DNA of 64,000 nt from Rhizobium skierniewicense (GCF_014196515.1 NZ_JACIDV010000004.1:1-64000); one strand, 5' to 3'. Shown: positions 35,666 through 45,988, counted from the first letter of the stretch. The notes: generated by a model not told the origin, from the sequence alone. Program-made: numbers and translations.

Positions 35666-37159
35666 ATGGGCGGTTATATCCTCGCCATCGACCAAGGTAC
35701 GACATCCACACGCGCCATCGTTTTCGATGGCGCCATGCAGGTGGCTGGAACGGGGCAAAAGGAGTTTCGGCAGATATTCCCTGATTCAGGCTGGGTGGAA
35801 CATGACCCGGAAGAAATCTGGGAAAGCGTTGTCTGGTCGATCAAACAGGCGCTCGAAAAAGCCAATCTGAAAGCCTCCGACATTGCCGCTATCGGTATCA
35901 CCAATCAGCGCGAAACCACGCTGCTGTGGGAGCGAGACACCGGAAAACCATTGCACAACGCCATCGTCTGGCAGGATCGGCGGACAGCAAAGCTGTGCGA
36001 AAAGCTGAAAAAAGAAGGGCACGAGAAGGTTTTCGTCAAGAAAACCGGCCTGCTGCTGGATCCATATTTCTCCGGCACCAAGCTGTCGTGGTTGCTGTCC
36101 AAGGTCAAGGGCGCGCGCAAACGGGCGGAAAAGGGTGAGCTTTGCTTCGGCACTGTCGACACCTTCCTCATCTGGCGGCTAACCGGCGGAAAATCCTTCG
36201 TGACGGATGCCACCAACGCGTCACGCACGCTGATGTTCAACATCGAGAAGAATGTGTGGGACAAGCAACTTCTCGACATTCTCGATGTGCCACCCTCCGT
36301 TTTGCCAGAGGTCCTGGATTGTGCTGCCGAATTCGGCGTGGCGGATGAAGAGCTCTTCGGTGCGCCCATCCCCATCCTCGGCGTTGCGGGCGACCAGCAT
36401 GCCGCCGTTATCGGTCAGGCGTGTTTCGAACCCGGCATGCTGAAATCCACCTATGGCACCGGCTGCTTTGCTCTTCTCAACACGGGTAAGGATATGGTTC
36501 GATCCAAGAACCGACTGTTGACGACCATTGCTTATCGTCTGGATGGCAAAACGACCTATGCGCTGGAAGGCTCGATCTTCGTGGCCGGCGCTGCCGTGCA
36601 ATGGCTGCGCGACGGGTTGAAGGTTATCGGCTCGGCATCGGAAACCGGTGTACTTGCCGATCAGGCCGATCCCTCGCAAGATGTGTATCTGGTTCCGGCC
36701 TTTGTTGGTCTTGGTGCACCCTGGTGGGATGCCGACGCTCGTGGCGCGATGTTTGGGTTGACGCGCGGAACCGGTCCTGCCGAATTTGCGCGCGCCGCCC
36801 TCGAAGCCGTCTGCTATCAGACTGGCGATCTCCTGGATGCCATGCACAAGGACTGGAAGAACGCCAATGGCGACACGGTCTTGCGTGTGGATGGCGGCAT
36901 GGTTGCGTCAGACTGGACGATGCAGCGTTTGTCCGACCTGATCGATGCGCCTGTGGACCGACCGGTTATTCTGGAAACAACGGCACTTGGCGCCGCATGG
37001 CTCGCGGGCAGCAAAGCGGGCGTATGGCCTGACATAAAGGCGTTTTCGGACGCCTGGTCACGGGACAGGCGCTTCGAGCCGCAGATGGAGGACGAAACCC
37101 GCGAACGTAAGATCAAGGGGTGGCGCAATGCCGTTCGGCGCACGCTCAGCCAGGGTTGA
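35666..37159 (+). CDS. glpK: Glycerol kinase
   Basis: A 497-residue cytoplasmic FGGY kinase making glycerol 3-phosphate from glycerol and ATP. It shows [18 protein letters not shown] at the N-terminus, [22 protein letters not shown], the FGGY signatures in [20 protein letters not shown] and the C-terminal [20 protein letters not shown]. The start at 35666 has GGGAGG 5 bases upstream; the frame opens earlier without a good start. No glp transporter or dehydrogenase gene lies beside it. Confidence 0.95.
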   Translation: MGGYILAIDQGTTSTRAIVFDGAMQVAGTGQKEFRQIFPDSGWVEHDPEEIWESVVWSIKQALEKANLKASDIAAIGITNQRETTLLWERDTGKPLHNAIVWQDRRTAKLCEKLKKEGHEKVFVKKTGLLLDPYFSGTKLSWLLSKVKGARKRAEKGELCFGTVDTFLIWRLTGGKSFVTDATNASRTLMFNIEKNVWDKQLLDILDVPPSVLPEVLDCAAEFGVADEELFGAPIPILGVAGDQHAAVIGQACFEPGMLKSTYGTGCFALLNTGKDMVRSKNRLLTTIAYRLDGKTTYALEGSIFVAGAAVQWLRDGLKVIGSASETGVLADQADPSQDVYLVPAFVGLGAPWWDADARGAMFGLTRGTGPAEFARAALEAVCYQTGDLLDAMHKDWKNANGDTVLRVDGGMVASDWTMQRLSDLIDAPVDRPVILETTALGAAWLAGSKAGVWPDIKAFSDAWSRDRRFEPQMEDETRERKIKGWRNAVRRTLSQG

Positions 37160-37226
37160 TCATCTCAATTATAGTTATTGCTAAAATGCGCTATGGTGTC
37201 CGCGTTTCAAGGGATAGGGACAGCGG

Positions 37227-37694
37227 ATGTCAAATACATCACAGCATGAATTGTCATTGAGCCGCATTATCAAAGCACCGGCAGAGCGGGTTTTTCAGGC
37301 ATGGACGGACCCGGACTTGCTCGTTCAATGGTGGGCACCGGTGCCGTACCGCACGTCGCAGGCCGTGATAGACCTGCGCCCAGGCGGCGCCTTCAACACC
37401 ACCATGCATGCGCCGACGGGAGAGGTGTATGATAATTTCGGTGTTTTTCTGGATGTCGTCACCAACCAGCGGCTGATCTTTACCGATGCGTTTCGCGAGG
37501 GTTGGGTGCCTGGAGACCGTCCCTTCATGACGGGCCACATCACATTCCAGGATGCCGGTAGCGGCACGACCAAATACACGGCGCGCGCACTGCACTGGAC
37601 AGCGGAAGACAAGAAAACGCATGAAGATATGGGTTTCAACGAAGGTTGGAACGCTGCCGCCGATCAAATGGAAGCCCTGTTGCAGCGCTCGTAA
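37227..37694 (+). CDS. SRPBCC (AHSA1-type) protein
   Basis: A 155-residue protein of the START/Bet v1-like superfamily with the AHSA1 pattern: LSRIIKAPAERVFQAWTDPD at the start, VQWWAP, DLRPGGAF and a C-terminal HEDMGFNEGWNAAADQMEAL. Such stand-alone bacterial proteins bind small hydrophobic ligands; some are linked to ArsR regulators, but none is adjacent here. The function is unknown. It stands between glpK and a terminator and is probably its own unit, with AGGGACAG before the ATG. Confidence 0.85.
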   Translation: MSNTSQHELSLSRIIKAPAERVFQAWTDPDLLVQWWAPVPYRTSQAVIDLRPGGAFNTTMHAPTGEVYDNFGVFLDVVTNQRLIFTDAFREGWVPGDRPFMTGHITFQDAGSGTTKYTARALHWTAEDKKTHEDMGFNEGWNAAADQMEALLQRS

Positions 37695-37718
37695 AATCCA
37701 TCAGGTCGCTACGCATTG

Positions 37719-37751
37719 AAATCAACCGTTGTCGCCAAACGGTTGATTTCT
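37719..37751. terminator. Terminator after the SRPBCC gene
   Basis: GAAATCAACCGTT (37719-37731) and AACGGTTGATTTC (37739-37751) form a perfect 13-bp stem with a 7-base loop, followed by TGATTCTCTTT. The following gene on the same strand must have its own promoter. Confidence 0.85.
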
Positions 37752-37867
37752 GATTCTCTTTCGAGGTTGCGCATAGCGGTTTTATCGAACGGTCCGTTCC
37801 AGATTTTAGATTTGCCTCTGGGTTTTTCTGACCCTATCTCTCAACAAACATCATTGAGGAATATCGC

Positions 37868-38929
37868 ATGGAGCTGGGGCTTTACACATTTGCGGATGTC
37901 GATCCGAACGCCGTTGACGGCAAAGGTGCGGAAGGTGCGCGCCGGTTGAAAGACCTTCTGGAGGAAATCGAGCTCGCCGATCAGGTGGGGCTGGATGTCT
38001 TCGGTCTTGGCGAACATCACCGCCCGGATTACGCGATTTCCTCACCGTCCACGGTCTTGGCCGCTGCTGCTGTTAAAACCAAAAACATCAGGCTGACCAG
38101 CGCCGTTTCCGTGCTGAGTTCCGATGATCCGATCCGCGTCTTTCAGCAATTTGCGACCGTCGATCTTCTGTCCAATGGTCGCGCCGAAATCATGGCAGGT
38201 CGTGGCTCCTTCATCGAGTCCTATCCTTTGTTCGGCTATAATCTTGAGGACTACGACGAACTGTTCAGCGAAAAACTGGATCTGCTTCTGGCGCTTCGGG
38301 AAAAAGAAATCGTCACATGGTCTGGCACCAAGCACCCGCCCATCCACGGACGTGGCGTTTATCCGCGGCCTTTGCAGGAGCACCTGCCGGTCTGGATCGC
38401 CGTTGGCGGCACACCACAATCGGTTGCGCGGGCAGGGGCGATGGGCTTGCCCGTTGCTCTGGCGATCATCGGTGGCGAATACAGGCGTTATGCGCCGCTG
38501 TTCGATCTTTACCGCGAAGCCGCGCGGCGCGCAGGACAGGATGCCGCGAAACAGAAAACCAGCATCAACGTGCATGGCTTCATCGCCGATACGACCGACA
38601 AGGCTGCTGACCAGTTCTACGGTCCGCAGGCCGAGGTTATGAACCGCATCGGTCGCGAGCGCGGCTGGGGGCCGACCAATCGAGGACAGTATGATGTGGC
38701 GCGTGGGCCAGAGGGCAATCTGTTTCTGGGTGAGCCTGAACTGGTGGCGGAAAAAATCATCAAGGCGCACGGCGTTTTCAAAAACGATCGGTTCCTGTTG
38801 CAGATGGCGATTGGCCTGATGCCACATCAGCAGATCATGCGCGGTATCGAGCTCTACGGCACCAAAGTCGCCCCGATCGTCAGAAAAGAATTGACTGGCA
38901 GAGCCGATAGCGCGAAAGCCACGGCCTGA
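37868..38929 (+). CDS. LLM class flavin-dependent oxidoreductase
   Basis: A 353-residue member of the bacterial luciferase-like monooxygenase superfamily, which uses reduced FMN or F420 supplied by a partner. Conserved stretches are ADQVGLDVFGLGEHHRPDYA near residue 45, RLTSAVSVLSSDDPIRVFQQ, LSNGRAEIMAGRGSFIESYP and the C-terminal GLMPHQQIMRGIELYGTKVAP. The substrate is unknown. GAGGAA lies 8 bases before the ATG. A methionine aminopeptidase gene follows after 19 bases, suggesting co-transcription. Confidence 0.88.
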   Translation: MELGLYTFADVDPNAVDGKGAEGARRLKDLLEEIELADQVGLDVFGLGEHHRPDYAISSPSTVLAAAAVKTKNIRLTSAVSVLSSDDPIRVFQQFATVDLLSNGRAEIMAGRGSFIESYPLFGYNLEDYDELFSEKLDLLLALREKEIVTWSGTKHPPIHGRGVYPRPLQEHLPVWIAVGGTPQSVARAGAMGLPVALAIIGGEYRRYAPLFDLYREAARRAGQDAAKQKTSINVHGFIADTTDKAADQFYGPQAEVMNRIGRERGWGPTNRGQYDVARGPEGNLFLGEPELVAEKIIKAHGVFKNDRFLLQMAIGLMPHQQIMRGIELYGTKVAPIVRKELTGRADSAKATA

Positions 38930-38948
38930 AAAACACGACGGAACGATC

Positions 38949-39701
38949 ATGGTTATTTCCACCGAAGAAGAACTTGCGAAGCTGAAAGATATCGGCCGCA
39001 TTTGCGGATTGGCGATGCAGAGCATGGCCGATGCGATGGAGCCGGGCATGACGACGCTGGAAATGGATATGATCGGCCGCAAGGTTCTGGAAGACAATGG
39101 CGCTCAATCCGCACCGGAGTTCTGTTACCAGTTTCCCGGTGCCACCTGCATCAGCGTCAATGAAGAGGTGGCGCATGGCATTCCCGGCGCTCGCATCATC
39201 AAGGCGGGCGATCTCGTCAATATCGACGTATCAGCGGTGAAAGACGGATTTTTCGGCGATACCGGCTCCTCCTTTGCCGTGCCCCCCGTCAGACGAGACA
39301 TCGAGCGACTGTGCCGCGACGGCAAGCGTGCCATGTGGACGGGCTTGCAGCAGATCAAATCTGGTCGTCCGCTGGCAGATATCGGCAACGCGATTGGAGC
39401 ATTCGCCAAAAAAAATCGCTATACGCTGATTACCAACCTCGCCAGCCACGGTATTGGCCGTTCTCTCCACGAAGAGCCGACCGAACTGGCCACGTGGCCC
39501 GACAAGGATGAAACCCGCATCATGACCGAAGGCATGGTGTTTACAGTGGAGCCGTTCCTGTCCATGGGTGCCTATTGGGCGGAAGACGGCGACGACGATC
39601 CATGGACGCTGTTCAGCGATCCGAGCGCGCCGACCGTGCAGTTCGAGCATACCGTCGTCGCGACCAAAAACGGCCCGTTGATCCTCACGCTTTCCGAGTA
39701 A
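38949..39701 (+). CDS. map: Type I methionine aminopeptidase
   Basis: A 250-residue metallopeptidase removing the initiator Met from new proteins. All five metal ligands can be placed: Asp in NIDVSAVKDGFFGDTGSSF (both Asp residues), His in SHGIGRSLHEEP, Glu in TVEPFLSMG and Glu in QFEHTVVAT; the substrate-binding His is in EEVAHGIPG. The sequence around the second Asp (DTGSSF instead of the usual DTSRMF) departs from the housekeeping enzyme, so this may be a second, non-essential map copy. It follows the luciferase-like gene closely. Confidence 0.93.
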   Translation: MVISTEEELAKLKDIGRICGLAMQSMADAMEPGMTTLEMDMIGRKVLEDNGAQSAPEFCYQFPGATCISVNEEVAHGIPGARIIKAGDLVNIDVSAVKDGFFGDTGSSFAVPPVRRDIERLCRDGKRAMWTGLQQIKSGRPLADIGNAIGAFAKKNRYTLITNLASHGIGRSLHEEPTELATWPDKDETRIMTEGMVFTVEPFLSMGAYWAEDGDDDPWTLFSDPSAPTVQFEHTVVATKNGPLILTLSE

Positions 39702-39887
39702 TTTTCGGCGTTTGCAGGCTGGCGTTAAGTAAAGGCTTGGTCATGTATGGCGGCAAAATCGATGATCTGCCTTACATCTTCGTAAGTTAGCGCTTGCCGC
39801 ATTGCTGTGCACAAAATTCTGGCCTAGTTTCCCGCCAAACTGCTTCGCCAATAATGGCTGACCTCCCAACTCGCGAGAGTTTGTACC

Positions 39888-41165
39888 GTGTTTCATTCCT
39901 TCTTCCCAAAACCCAAACTCTTCTTCACGTCCGCTGTGATCTGGTCTCTCCTCATGATCGGTCTTTGGTATGCGGGCGCTAGAGATTGGGGCAATTCCAT
40001 CGGCCTACCTGCTTTGCCTGAGGGGCAGCAGCCCCCAACTGGCGTTTCCGTTTTCTGGTCCACGCCGTTTCTCTGGTTCTATCTCTACTACGCAGTTGCG
40101 GTCGGATTTTTCTCGGCTTTCTGGTTCGTCTACAGCCCGCACCGGTGGCAGAACTGGTCCATTCTGGGCTCTGCGTTGATCATTTTCACGACCTATTTTT
40201 CCGTTCAGGTCAGCGTCGCCATGAACGCGTGGTACGGCCCTTATTACGACCTTGTCCAGCAGGCATTAGCGAAGACGGCTCCGGTAACCGCTGAACAGCT
40301 CTATATGGGGCTTGTCGGTGTTAGCGGCATTCTGTTTTTCGCCATCACCATCGGTGTCCTCAATCTGTTTTTCGTCAGCCACTATATCTTCCGTTGGCGC
40401 ACCGCGATGAACGAGTTCTACATGGCGAACTGGGATCGTCTGCGGCACATTGAAGGTGCGTCCCAGCGTGTTCAGGAAGACACGATGCGCTTTTCCAGTA
40501 CGGTTGAGGGTCTGGGCGTCGGTCTGGTGAGGGCTATCATGACCCTCATTGCATTTCTGCCGGTCCTATTCACCTTTTCGGAAACGATCACCGAACTGCC
40601 TATCATTGGCGAGATACCTCACGCCTTGGTTTGGGCTGCCATTGTCTGGTCGCTGTTCGGTACGGGTTTTCTGGCGCTCGTCGGCATCAAGCTTCCAGGG
40701 CTTGAGTTCCGCAATCAGCGCGTCGAAGCCGCCTACCGGAAAGAACTGGTTTATGGCGAGGATCACGAAGATCGCGCTCGTCCTGCGACCGTTGCAGAAC
40801 TCTTTTCAAACGTTCGAAAGAATTATTTCCGCCTGTATTTCCACTACATGTACTTTAACGTGGCGCGTATTTTTTATCTTCAGGCCGATAATCTCTACAG
40901 CCTCATTGTTCTCATCCCGTCTATCGCTGCCGGGAAGATTACGCTGGGTGTGTTCACGCAGATTGGAAATGTCTTCGATCAAGTGCGTGGCTCGTTCCAG
41001 TATCTGATCAATTCCTGGACGACGATTGTTGAGCTCCTATCCATCTACAAGCGTCTGAAAGCCTTCGAAGCGGCCATCGATGACAAGCCATTGCCAGAGA
41101 TCGACCAGCACTACCTCAAGCGTGAGGCTGAGGATGGCGAGCTGGCGGCGAACAAGCCGACGTGA
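39888..41165 (+). CDS. bacA: SbmA/BacA peptide transporter
   Basis: A 425-residue inner-membrane protein of the SbmA/BacA family, proton-driven importers of proline-rich antimicrobial and NCR-type peptides, also linked to very-long-chain lipid A modification in rhizobia. About seven hydrophobic segments are visible, starting [20 protein letters not shown], with the family stretches [46 protein letters not shown] (in two parts) and [18 protein letters not shown]. The start is a GTG at 39888 with GAGAG 8 bases upstream. It is monocistronic, flanked by a terminator. Confidence 0.92.
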   Translation: MFHSFFPKPKLFFTSAVIWSLLMIGLWYAGARDWGNSIGLPALPEGQQPPTGVSVFWSTPFLWFYLYYAVAVGFFSAFWFVYSPHRWQNWSILGSALIIFTTYFSVQVSVAMNAWYGPYYDLVQQALAKTAPVTAEQLYMGLVGVSGILFFAITIGVLNLFFVSHYIFRWRTAMNEFYMANWDRLRHIEGASQRVQEDTMRFSSTVEGLGVGLVRAIMTLIAFLPVLFTFSETITELPIIGEIPHALVWAAIVWSLFGTGFLALVGIKLPGLEFRNQRVEAAYRKELVYGEDHEDRARPATVAELFSNVRKNYFRLYFHYMYFNVARIFYLQADNLYSLIVLIPSIAAGKITLGVFTQIGNVFDQVRGSFQYLINSWTTIVELLSIYKRLKAFEAAIDDKPLPEIDQHYLKREAEDGELAANKPT

Positions 41166-41168
41166 AGC

Positions 41169-41199
41169 AAAAAAGGGTGGCCCAGCGCCACCCTTTTTT
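41169..41199. terminator. Terminator after bacA
   Basis: AAAAAAGGGTGGC and GCCACCCTTTTTT form a 13-bp stem with a 5-base loop immediately after the bacA stop. It sits between convergent genes and can work in both directions. Confidence 0.93.
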
Positions 41200-41221
41200 T
41201 ATTCGAGATTGAGATTGGGAC

Positions 41222-42229
41222 CTATCCCTCAGACTTCTGCGCACGCCGCGCCTCGATCATCGGCATGGCCTGCGCGTAACTGATGCACGCCACATCGTCT
41301 TTCTTGCAGACCTCCCTCAGCAGCCGTTCAAAAGCGTTCCAATAGGCGCCGCCATTCATTTTCACGAAGTGAACGCCGAGTTGTAGAGGCACCCGTTCCC
41401 CGTCATACTGCTTATCGAAGGCAGCGCGGAAAGCGCGGTAGGCGCGTTCTTCGAACTCGGCTGATTTAGCCCGGTTTTCGATAGCCATGGAGTGGCGCAC
41501 GAACAGATTGTAGTCCATGGCGATGATGGGTCTGTCATTGGGACCTTCTGGAATGAGCGGAAGACCGAAATGTTCGATGCCATCTTTCTGGATTGGCCAT
41601 GCTGGTCCTTTGGTGATGCTGGTCGCGTCATAGACAAAACCATGTTTTTTCTGCGCTATCGTCAGGGCATCGCTTTGCGACAGATAGGGTGCCCGAAAGC
41701 CCTTGATGCCGTGGACGAGATCGCGCCAACCCGTGGGCTCCTCGTCTTTCTTGCCAATCATCTGCCAGGCGTTTTCCATCGTGCTGGTAAAAGCCGTGAA
41801 CTCGGCGTCCCATTGTTCCGCTGTCCAGTTTCCACCATCGAAGTGACCACAGGTATGGTTGGCAATCTCGTGGCCTTCCTGCTTTGCAGCCCAGATGTTG
41901 CGTAAGCGTGTCCCCACCTCCTCGATGGATTGTCCGAAGCCGACATTGGATCGACCGGTTTGCTGGCCGGGTCCCCGATAGCTTTTGGCGCTGGTCTTGC
42001 GGTCCATCACCAAGGTGCAGGCAAGAAAATAGGTGAAATGTGCACCCACCTCCTTGGCCGTCGCGCGGCTTCGCTCCCACAGCGAATTGTCACCCGCGCC
42101 ATCGAAGGAGACAATCACCAACTGTTTTGGTCGTTCTGTCGTTTGTGCAAGCGCCGGAATGGCCGCAGACAACGACAGGAGGAGTGTAAGAGTACGAACC
42201 ATGAAGAACCATTTTTTGAAAAGAAGCAT
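41222..42229 (-). CDS. Exported polysaccharide deacetylase family protein
   Basis: A 335-residue protein with an N-terminal signal peptide (MVRTLTLLLSLSAAIPALA after an optional 9-residue extension), so it acts outside the cytoplasm. The deacetylase domain is seen in LVIVSFDGAGDNSLWER, GHEIANHTCGHFDGGNWTAEQW (metal-binding His residues) and GFRAPYLS. The DxxG variant of the first motif resembles a rhizobial subgroup whose substrate is unknown. I keep the ATG at 42229 (AAAAGG upstream), though the second Met at 42202 gives a cleaner signal peptide. Confidence 0.87.
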   Translation of the reverse strand: MLLFKKWFFMVRTLTLLLSLSAAIPALAQTTERPKQLVIVSFDGAGDNSLWERSRATAKEVGAHFTYFLACTLVMDRKTSAKSYRGPGQQTGRSNVGFGQSIEEVGTRLRNIWAAKQEGHEIANHTCGHFDGGNWTAEQWDAEFTAFTSTMENAWQMIGKKDEEPTGWRDLVHGIKGFRAPYLSQSDALTIAQKKHGFVYDATSITKGPAWPIQKDGIEHFGLPLIPEGPNDRPIIAMDYNLFVRHSMAIENRAKSAEFEERAYRAFRAAFDKQYDGERVPLQLGVHFVKMNGGAYWNAFERLLREVCKKDDVACISYAQAMPMIEARRAQKSEG

Positions 42230-42413
42230 GGCCTTTTGAGATGGTAATAAGGCGAAGCTTTGATTTGGTTCGTAATTTCGGCGGTTTCAACATCAGGGCC
42301 ACAGCGGCGGGCCACATCAGCGCAAATCGCCGTTGGGATTTGGCCCCGTTTGTTCTAAGCATGTGCAGACCGCACTTCATCTCGATCCTGCGCCATGCTT
42401 TAAGGGGCTTTCC

Positions 42414-42998
42414 ATGCTGCTGCTTGTTTTTTCCATTCTGTTGCTTTTGGTCACGCATTCTCTGAGTGTCGTTGCACCTGATTTTCGCGCACGCATGGTT
42501 TCGCGTCTGGGTGAAGGGCCTTTTAAAGCTCTCTATTCCCTCGTCAGCATCGCTGCGCTGGCGCTGGTCGCCTATGCGTTCGGGCAGGCACGGCAGGTCA
42601 CGGGTATTCTCTATTCTCCACCCGTCTGGACGAGCCATATCGCCATCACCTTGATGCTTTTTTCTATGATCTGTCTTGCCGCCAGCCTTTTGCCGGCTGG
42701 CCACATCGTTGCCAAGACCAAGCATCCGCTGGTGCTTGCGGTTAAGATTTGGGCGCTGTCGCACCTTCTGGCCAATGGAGAGACATCCTCCGTCATTCTC
42801 TTCGTTGCGGTTCTTGCGTGGGGCGTGATCATGCGCATTTCGCTCAAGCGGCGCGCGCGGGCTGGCGAAGTCGTGACCCGTCCCTTCGTTTCTGCGCGTT
42901 ACGATATTCTGGCGGTGGTGCTGGGCATCGTGTTATGGGCCGCCTTCATCTGGAAGCTGCACGAATGGTTGATCGGCGTTCAGCCCCTTGCAATGTAA
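42414..42998 (+). CDS. NnrU family membrane protein
   Basis: A 194-residue inner-membrane protein with about six hydrophobic helices. The NnrU pattern is clear: ILLLLVTHSLSVVAPDFRAR at the start, KALYSLVSIAALALVAYAFG, PAGHIVAKTKHPLVLAVKIWALSHLLANGE (in two parts) and a final DILAVVLGIVLWAAFIWKLH. Relatives accompany denitrification genes or isomerise carotenoids, but neither context is present. I start at the ATG at 42414 with AAGGGG upstream; residues encoded before it look non-coding. Confidence 0.88.
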   Translation: MLLLVFSILLLLVTHSLSVVAPDFRARMVSRLGEGPFKALYSLVSIAALALVAYAFGQARQVTGILYSPPVWTSHIAITLMLFSMICLAASLLPAGHIVAKTKHPLVLAVKIWALSHLLANGETSSVILFVAVLAWGVIMRISLKRRARAGEVVTRPFVSARYDILAVVLGIVLWAAFIWKLHEWLIGVQPLAM

Positions 42999-43153
42999 GA
43001 AAGTGACGTTTTCCCCTTACATATCAGGGAAAATAGGCTAGAAGGCCGTCCAATGATCGTGGTTGGCCTTTTGCATGCCACGGCAAAGCGCTTTGGCATG
43101 TCCGCAGACCGAAAGAACGGCAAACGGTTTCGGTGCGGGTAACGGAGAATTCG

Positions 43154-43825
43154 ATGGCGAACGAAAACGACACCTTCATCCGCGAAGTCAACGAGCAGAT
43201 TCGCTCGGAGCAGATGAGCAATTTCTGGGGACGGTATGGAATTGTCGTTATCGGCGCGGCCGTGCTGATCGTGCTGAGCGCTGCCGGTGTCGGTATTTAC
43301 GAATACTGGAACACGAACCGCGCTTCTGCGTCAGGCGACCAGTTTGCTAGCGCGCTGAAGCTGGCATCCGAAGGCAAGAACGATGAGGCGCTAAAGGCGT
43401 TTTCTGATCTGGAGACTGCCGGTCACGGTTCCTATCCCGTGCTGGCCAAGTTCCGCTCGGCGACGCTTTTGGCGCAAAAGGGCGATGCGGCCGGTGCCAT
43501 CGCGGCGTTTACTGCAATTGGTAACGATAACAGTGCTCCGCAGGTATTCCGCGATACGGCCAAGGTTCGTGCGGCCTGGCTTTTGGTGGATACCGGAACC
43601 TATGAGCAGGTTTCCGCGCAGGCGGAAGTGCTGACGGGTGAGGGGCAGGCCATGCGCAATTCGGCACGCGAGGCTCTCGGTCTTTCGGCCTACAAGGCTG
43701 GCGATTTCGTCAAGGCGAAGCAGTGGTTCGAGCAGATCACCGCAGACGTGCAGGCACCGCGTAACGTGACCAGCCGCGCCCAGATCATGCTCGATAATAT
43801 TGCCGCTTCCGGCAAGGCAGCGTAA
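43154..43825 (+). CDS. Membrane-anchored TPR protein (YfgM-like)
   Basis: A 223-residue protein with one N-terminal membrane helix (GIVVIGAAVLIVLSAAGVGIYEYW, shown for position, about residues 26-48) and a periplasmic part of TPR-like helical repeats rich in Ala. It matches the YfgM/ancillary SecYEG translocon family, which helps periplasmic chaperones. The ATG at 43154 (MANENDTF) has GGAGAA 6 bases upstream. In E. coli yfgM precedes bamB and der; here der follows after about 170 bases and bamB is missing from the interval. Confidence 0.88.
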   Translation: MANENDTFIREVNEQIRSEQMSNFWGRYGIVVIGAAVLIVLSAAGVGIYEYWNTNRASASGDQFASALKLASEGKNDEALKAFSDLETAGHGSYPVLAKFRSATLLAQKGDAAGAIAAFTAIGNDNSAPQVFRDTAKVRAAWLLVDTGTYEQVSAQAEVLTGEGQAMRNSAREALGLSAYKAGDFVKAKQWFEQITADVQAPRNVTSRAQIMLDNIAASGKAA

Positions 43826-43878
43826 CAGTCTCTTCAATAATCGCCGCTGGCCGGCTGCAAATGGCATTTTCTGCGCTT

Positions 43879-43914
43879 CCGGTGCTCACGTACTTTGAGT
43901 ACGCTCCGCGCCGG
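43879..43914. repeat. Imperfect intergenic palindrome before der
   Basis: CCGGTGCTCACGTACT and AGTACGCTCCGCGCCGG face each other around TTG. The inner CGTACT/AGTACG stem is perfect and CCGG ends pair as well. The gapped palindrome could fold in the mRNA between the TPR gene and der, and resembles dispersed intergenic palindromes of enterobacteria and rhizobia. Only one copy was noticed in this window. Confidence 0.4.
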
Positions 43915-43999
43915 TTCTTGAAATCACCATTTTCGCCAGACCAGCAGCAATTCTTGAATAGACAGTGCATCCACGCCAAAATTCAGGTTAGGGTTTCCC

Positions 44000-45433
44000 A
44001 TGAGTTTCACCGTCGCCATAGTCGGGCGTCCCAATGTCGGCAAGTCCACTCTGTTCAACCGACTGGTTGGCAAGAAGCTGGCGCTCGTGGACGACACGCC
44101 GGGCGTGACCCGCGACCGCCGCCCCGGCGACGCGAAACTGGTGGATTTGCGCTTTACCATCATCGACACAGCCGGTCTGGAGCAATCCGGGCCGGAAACG
44201 CTTCAAGGCCGGATGTGGGCGCAGACGGAGGAGGCCATCGATGAGGCCGACATCACGCTGTTTGTTGTGGATGCCAAGTTCGGGCTGACGCCCGCCGACA
44301 AGACACTGGCGGAAATGCTGCGCCGTGGGGGAAAGCCGGTCGTGCTGGTGGCCAACAAGTCAGAGGCGCGTGGATCAGACGGCGGCTTTTACGATGCCTA
44401 CACGCTTGGTCTTGGCGAGCCTTGCCCGATATCGGCGGAACATGGCCAGGGTATGATCGACCTGCGCGATGCGATCGTTGCGGCCGTTGGCGAAGATGTC
44501 GCCTTTCCGAAAGACGATTTCGACGAAGCTGAAACCGATATCGTTTTGCCACGAGGCGAGCCGGGTGAGGACGAAGACGAAGACGAAGAGCCCGTTTACG
44601 ATGAGACCAAGCCACTCCGTGTCGCCATCATTGGTCGCCCGAATGCCGGCAAGTCGACGCTCATCAACCGCTTCCTCGGCGAAGACCGCCTTCTGACCGG
44701 CCCGGAGGCTGGCATTACCCGTGACAGTATCTCGGTTGAATGGGACTGGCGCGGCCGCACCATCAAGATGTTCGACACCGCCGGCATGCGCCGCAAGGCA
44801 CGCGTGATCGAAAAGCTGGAGAAGCTTTCGGTTGCCGATTCCCTGCGCTCCATTCGCTTTGCAGAGACAGTCGTCATCGTCTTCGATTCCACCATTCCGT
44901 TTGAAAAACAGGATTTGCAACTCGTCGATCTGGTTATCCGCGAAGGGCGCGCAGCCGTGCTCGCATTCAACAAATGGGACCTTGTGGAAGATCCGCAGGC
45001 ATTTCTGGCCGAATTACGCGAAAAGACGGAGCGTCTTTTGCCACAGGCACGTGGTATACGCGCGGTGCCGATGTCCGGTCACACGGGTTACGGCCTTGAT
45101 CGCTTGATGCAGAACATCATCGACACGGACAAAATCTGGAACCGTCGCGTATCCACGGCCAAGCTCAATAAATGGCTGGACGCACAGGTCACCCAGCATC
45201 CGCCACCAGCGGTATCCGGTCGTCGCCTGCGGCTGAAATACATGACGCAGGTCAAGGCTCGCCCACCGGCCTTCATGATTTCCTGCACACGTCCTGAAGC
45301 GATCCCGGAGTCCTATACGCGCTACCTCGTCAACAATCTGCGCAAGGACTTCGACATGCCGGGCGTGCCGATCCGTGTGCACTATCGCGGTTCAGACAAC
45401 CCATTCGAGAGCAAGGCGAAGAAGAAGCGTTGA
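44000..45433 (+). CDS. der: Ribosome biogenesis GTPase Der (EngA)
   Basis: An essential 477-residue GTPase with two G domains in tandem that helps mature the 50S subunit. The first G domain has GRPNVGKST (about 8-16), DTAGLEQ and ANKSE; the second has GRPNAGKST (about 211-219), [11 protein letters not shown] and NKWD. The C-terminal KH-like domain follows ([18 protein letters not shown], then [12 protein letters not shown]). The acidic linker between the two G domains ([12 protein letters not shown]) is longer than in E. coli. AGGGTT precedes the ATG. Confidence 0.97.
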   Translation: MSFTVAIVGRPNVGKSTLFNRLVGKKLALVDDTPGVTRDRRPGDAKLVDLRFTIIDTAGLEQSGPETLQGRMWAQTEEAIDEADITLFVVDAKFGLTPADKTLAEMLRRGGKPVVLVANKSEARGSDGGFYDAYTLGLGEPCPISAEHGQGMIDLRDAIVAAVGEDVAFPKDDFDEAETDIVLPRGEPGEDEDEDEEPVYDETKPLRVAIIGRPNAGKSTLINRFLGEDRLLTGPEAGITRDSISVEWDWRGRTIKMFDTAGMRRKARVIEKLEKLSVADSLRSIRFAETVVIVFDSTIPFEKQDLQLVDLVIREGRAAVLAFNKWDLVEDPQAFLAELREKTERLLPQARGIRAVPMSGHTGYGLDRLMQNIIDTDKIWNRRVSTAKLNKWLDAQVTQHPPPAVSGRRLRLKYMTQVKARPPAFMISCTRPEAIPESYTRYLVNNLRKDFDMPGVPIRVHYRGSDNPFESKAKKKR

Positions 45434-45454
45434 GTGTTTTGCGGAGCAACTGCT

Positions 45455-45913
45455 ATGGCCAGCGTACCAATCCAGTGTTTCGCGGTATCGGTGGTCGTCA
45501 TTCGCGAAGCTGATGGTGGTCACGAAGTCTTGCTGCTGCGTCGTAACCACACGCTCATCGGCGAATGGTGCCAGATCGCTGGAGGTATCGAAGCCGGAGA
45601 AACGGCTTGGCAGGCCGCTTTGCGTGAGGTCAGGGAAGAAACTGCACTGACCTGCTTGCGCCTCTACTCGGGGGACATATGCGAACAGTTCTACGAGGCA
45701 GATCGCAATGCAATCAGCTTGCTACCGGTCTTCGTTGGTGTCGTTCAAAGTGACGCACACGTCACCATAAACGGAGAGCACAGCGAGTTTCGTTGGGTTT
45801 CATTCGCTGAAGCTGCTACCATGGTGCCGTTTGCAGGTCAAAGGAACGTGCTTCGACATGTGGAAGCGGAGTTTGTCTACCGTACTCCACCCAAATATCT
45901 CCAGATTACATAG
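45455..45913 (+). CDS. Nudix hydrolase
   Basis: A 152-residue pyrophosphohydrolase. The Nudix box is GGIEAGETAWQAALREVREE followed by TAL; all acidic residues binding the metal are kept, while the usual Gly after EET is Ala. The layout (AVSVVVIRE near the start, LLLRRN, IGEWCQIAGGIE) resembles dATP/dihydroneopterin triphosphate pyrophosphohydrolases, but the substrate cannot be fixed. The ATG at 45455 has GGAG 9 bases upstream. It follows der by 21 bases and may be transcribed with it. Confidence 0.88.
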   Translation: MASVPIQCFAVSVVVIREADGGHEVLLLRRNHTLIGEWCQIAGGIEAGETAWQAALREVREETALTCLRLYSGDICEQFYEADRNAISLLPVFVGVVQSDAHVTINGEHSEFRWVSFAEAATMVPFAGQRNVLRHVEAEFVYRTPPKYLQIT

Positions 45914-45988
45914 CAATCGGCTGGCCACGTTGGAGCCGTAAGAGCAGCGCCTTCGCATCGTGCTGTAGAGAGTTTTTTAGGAGAAGTA

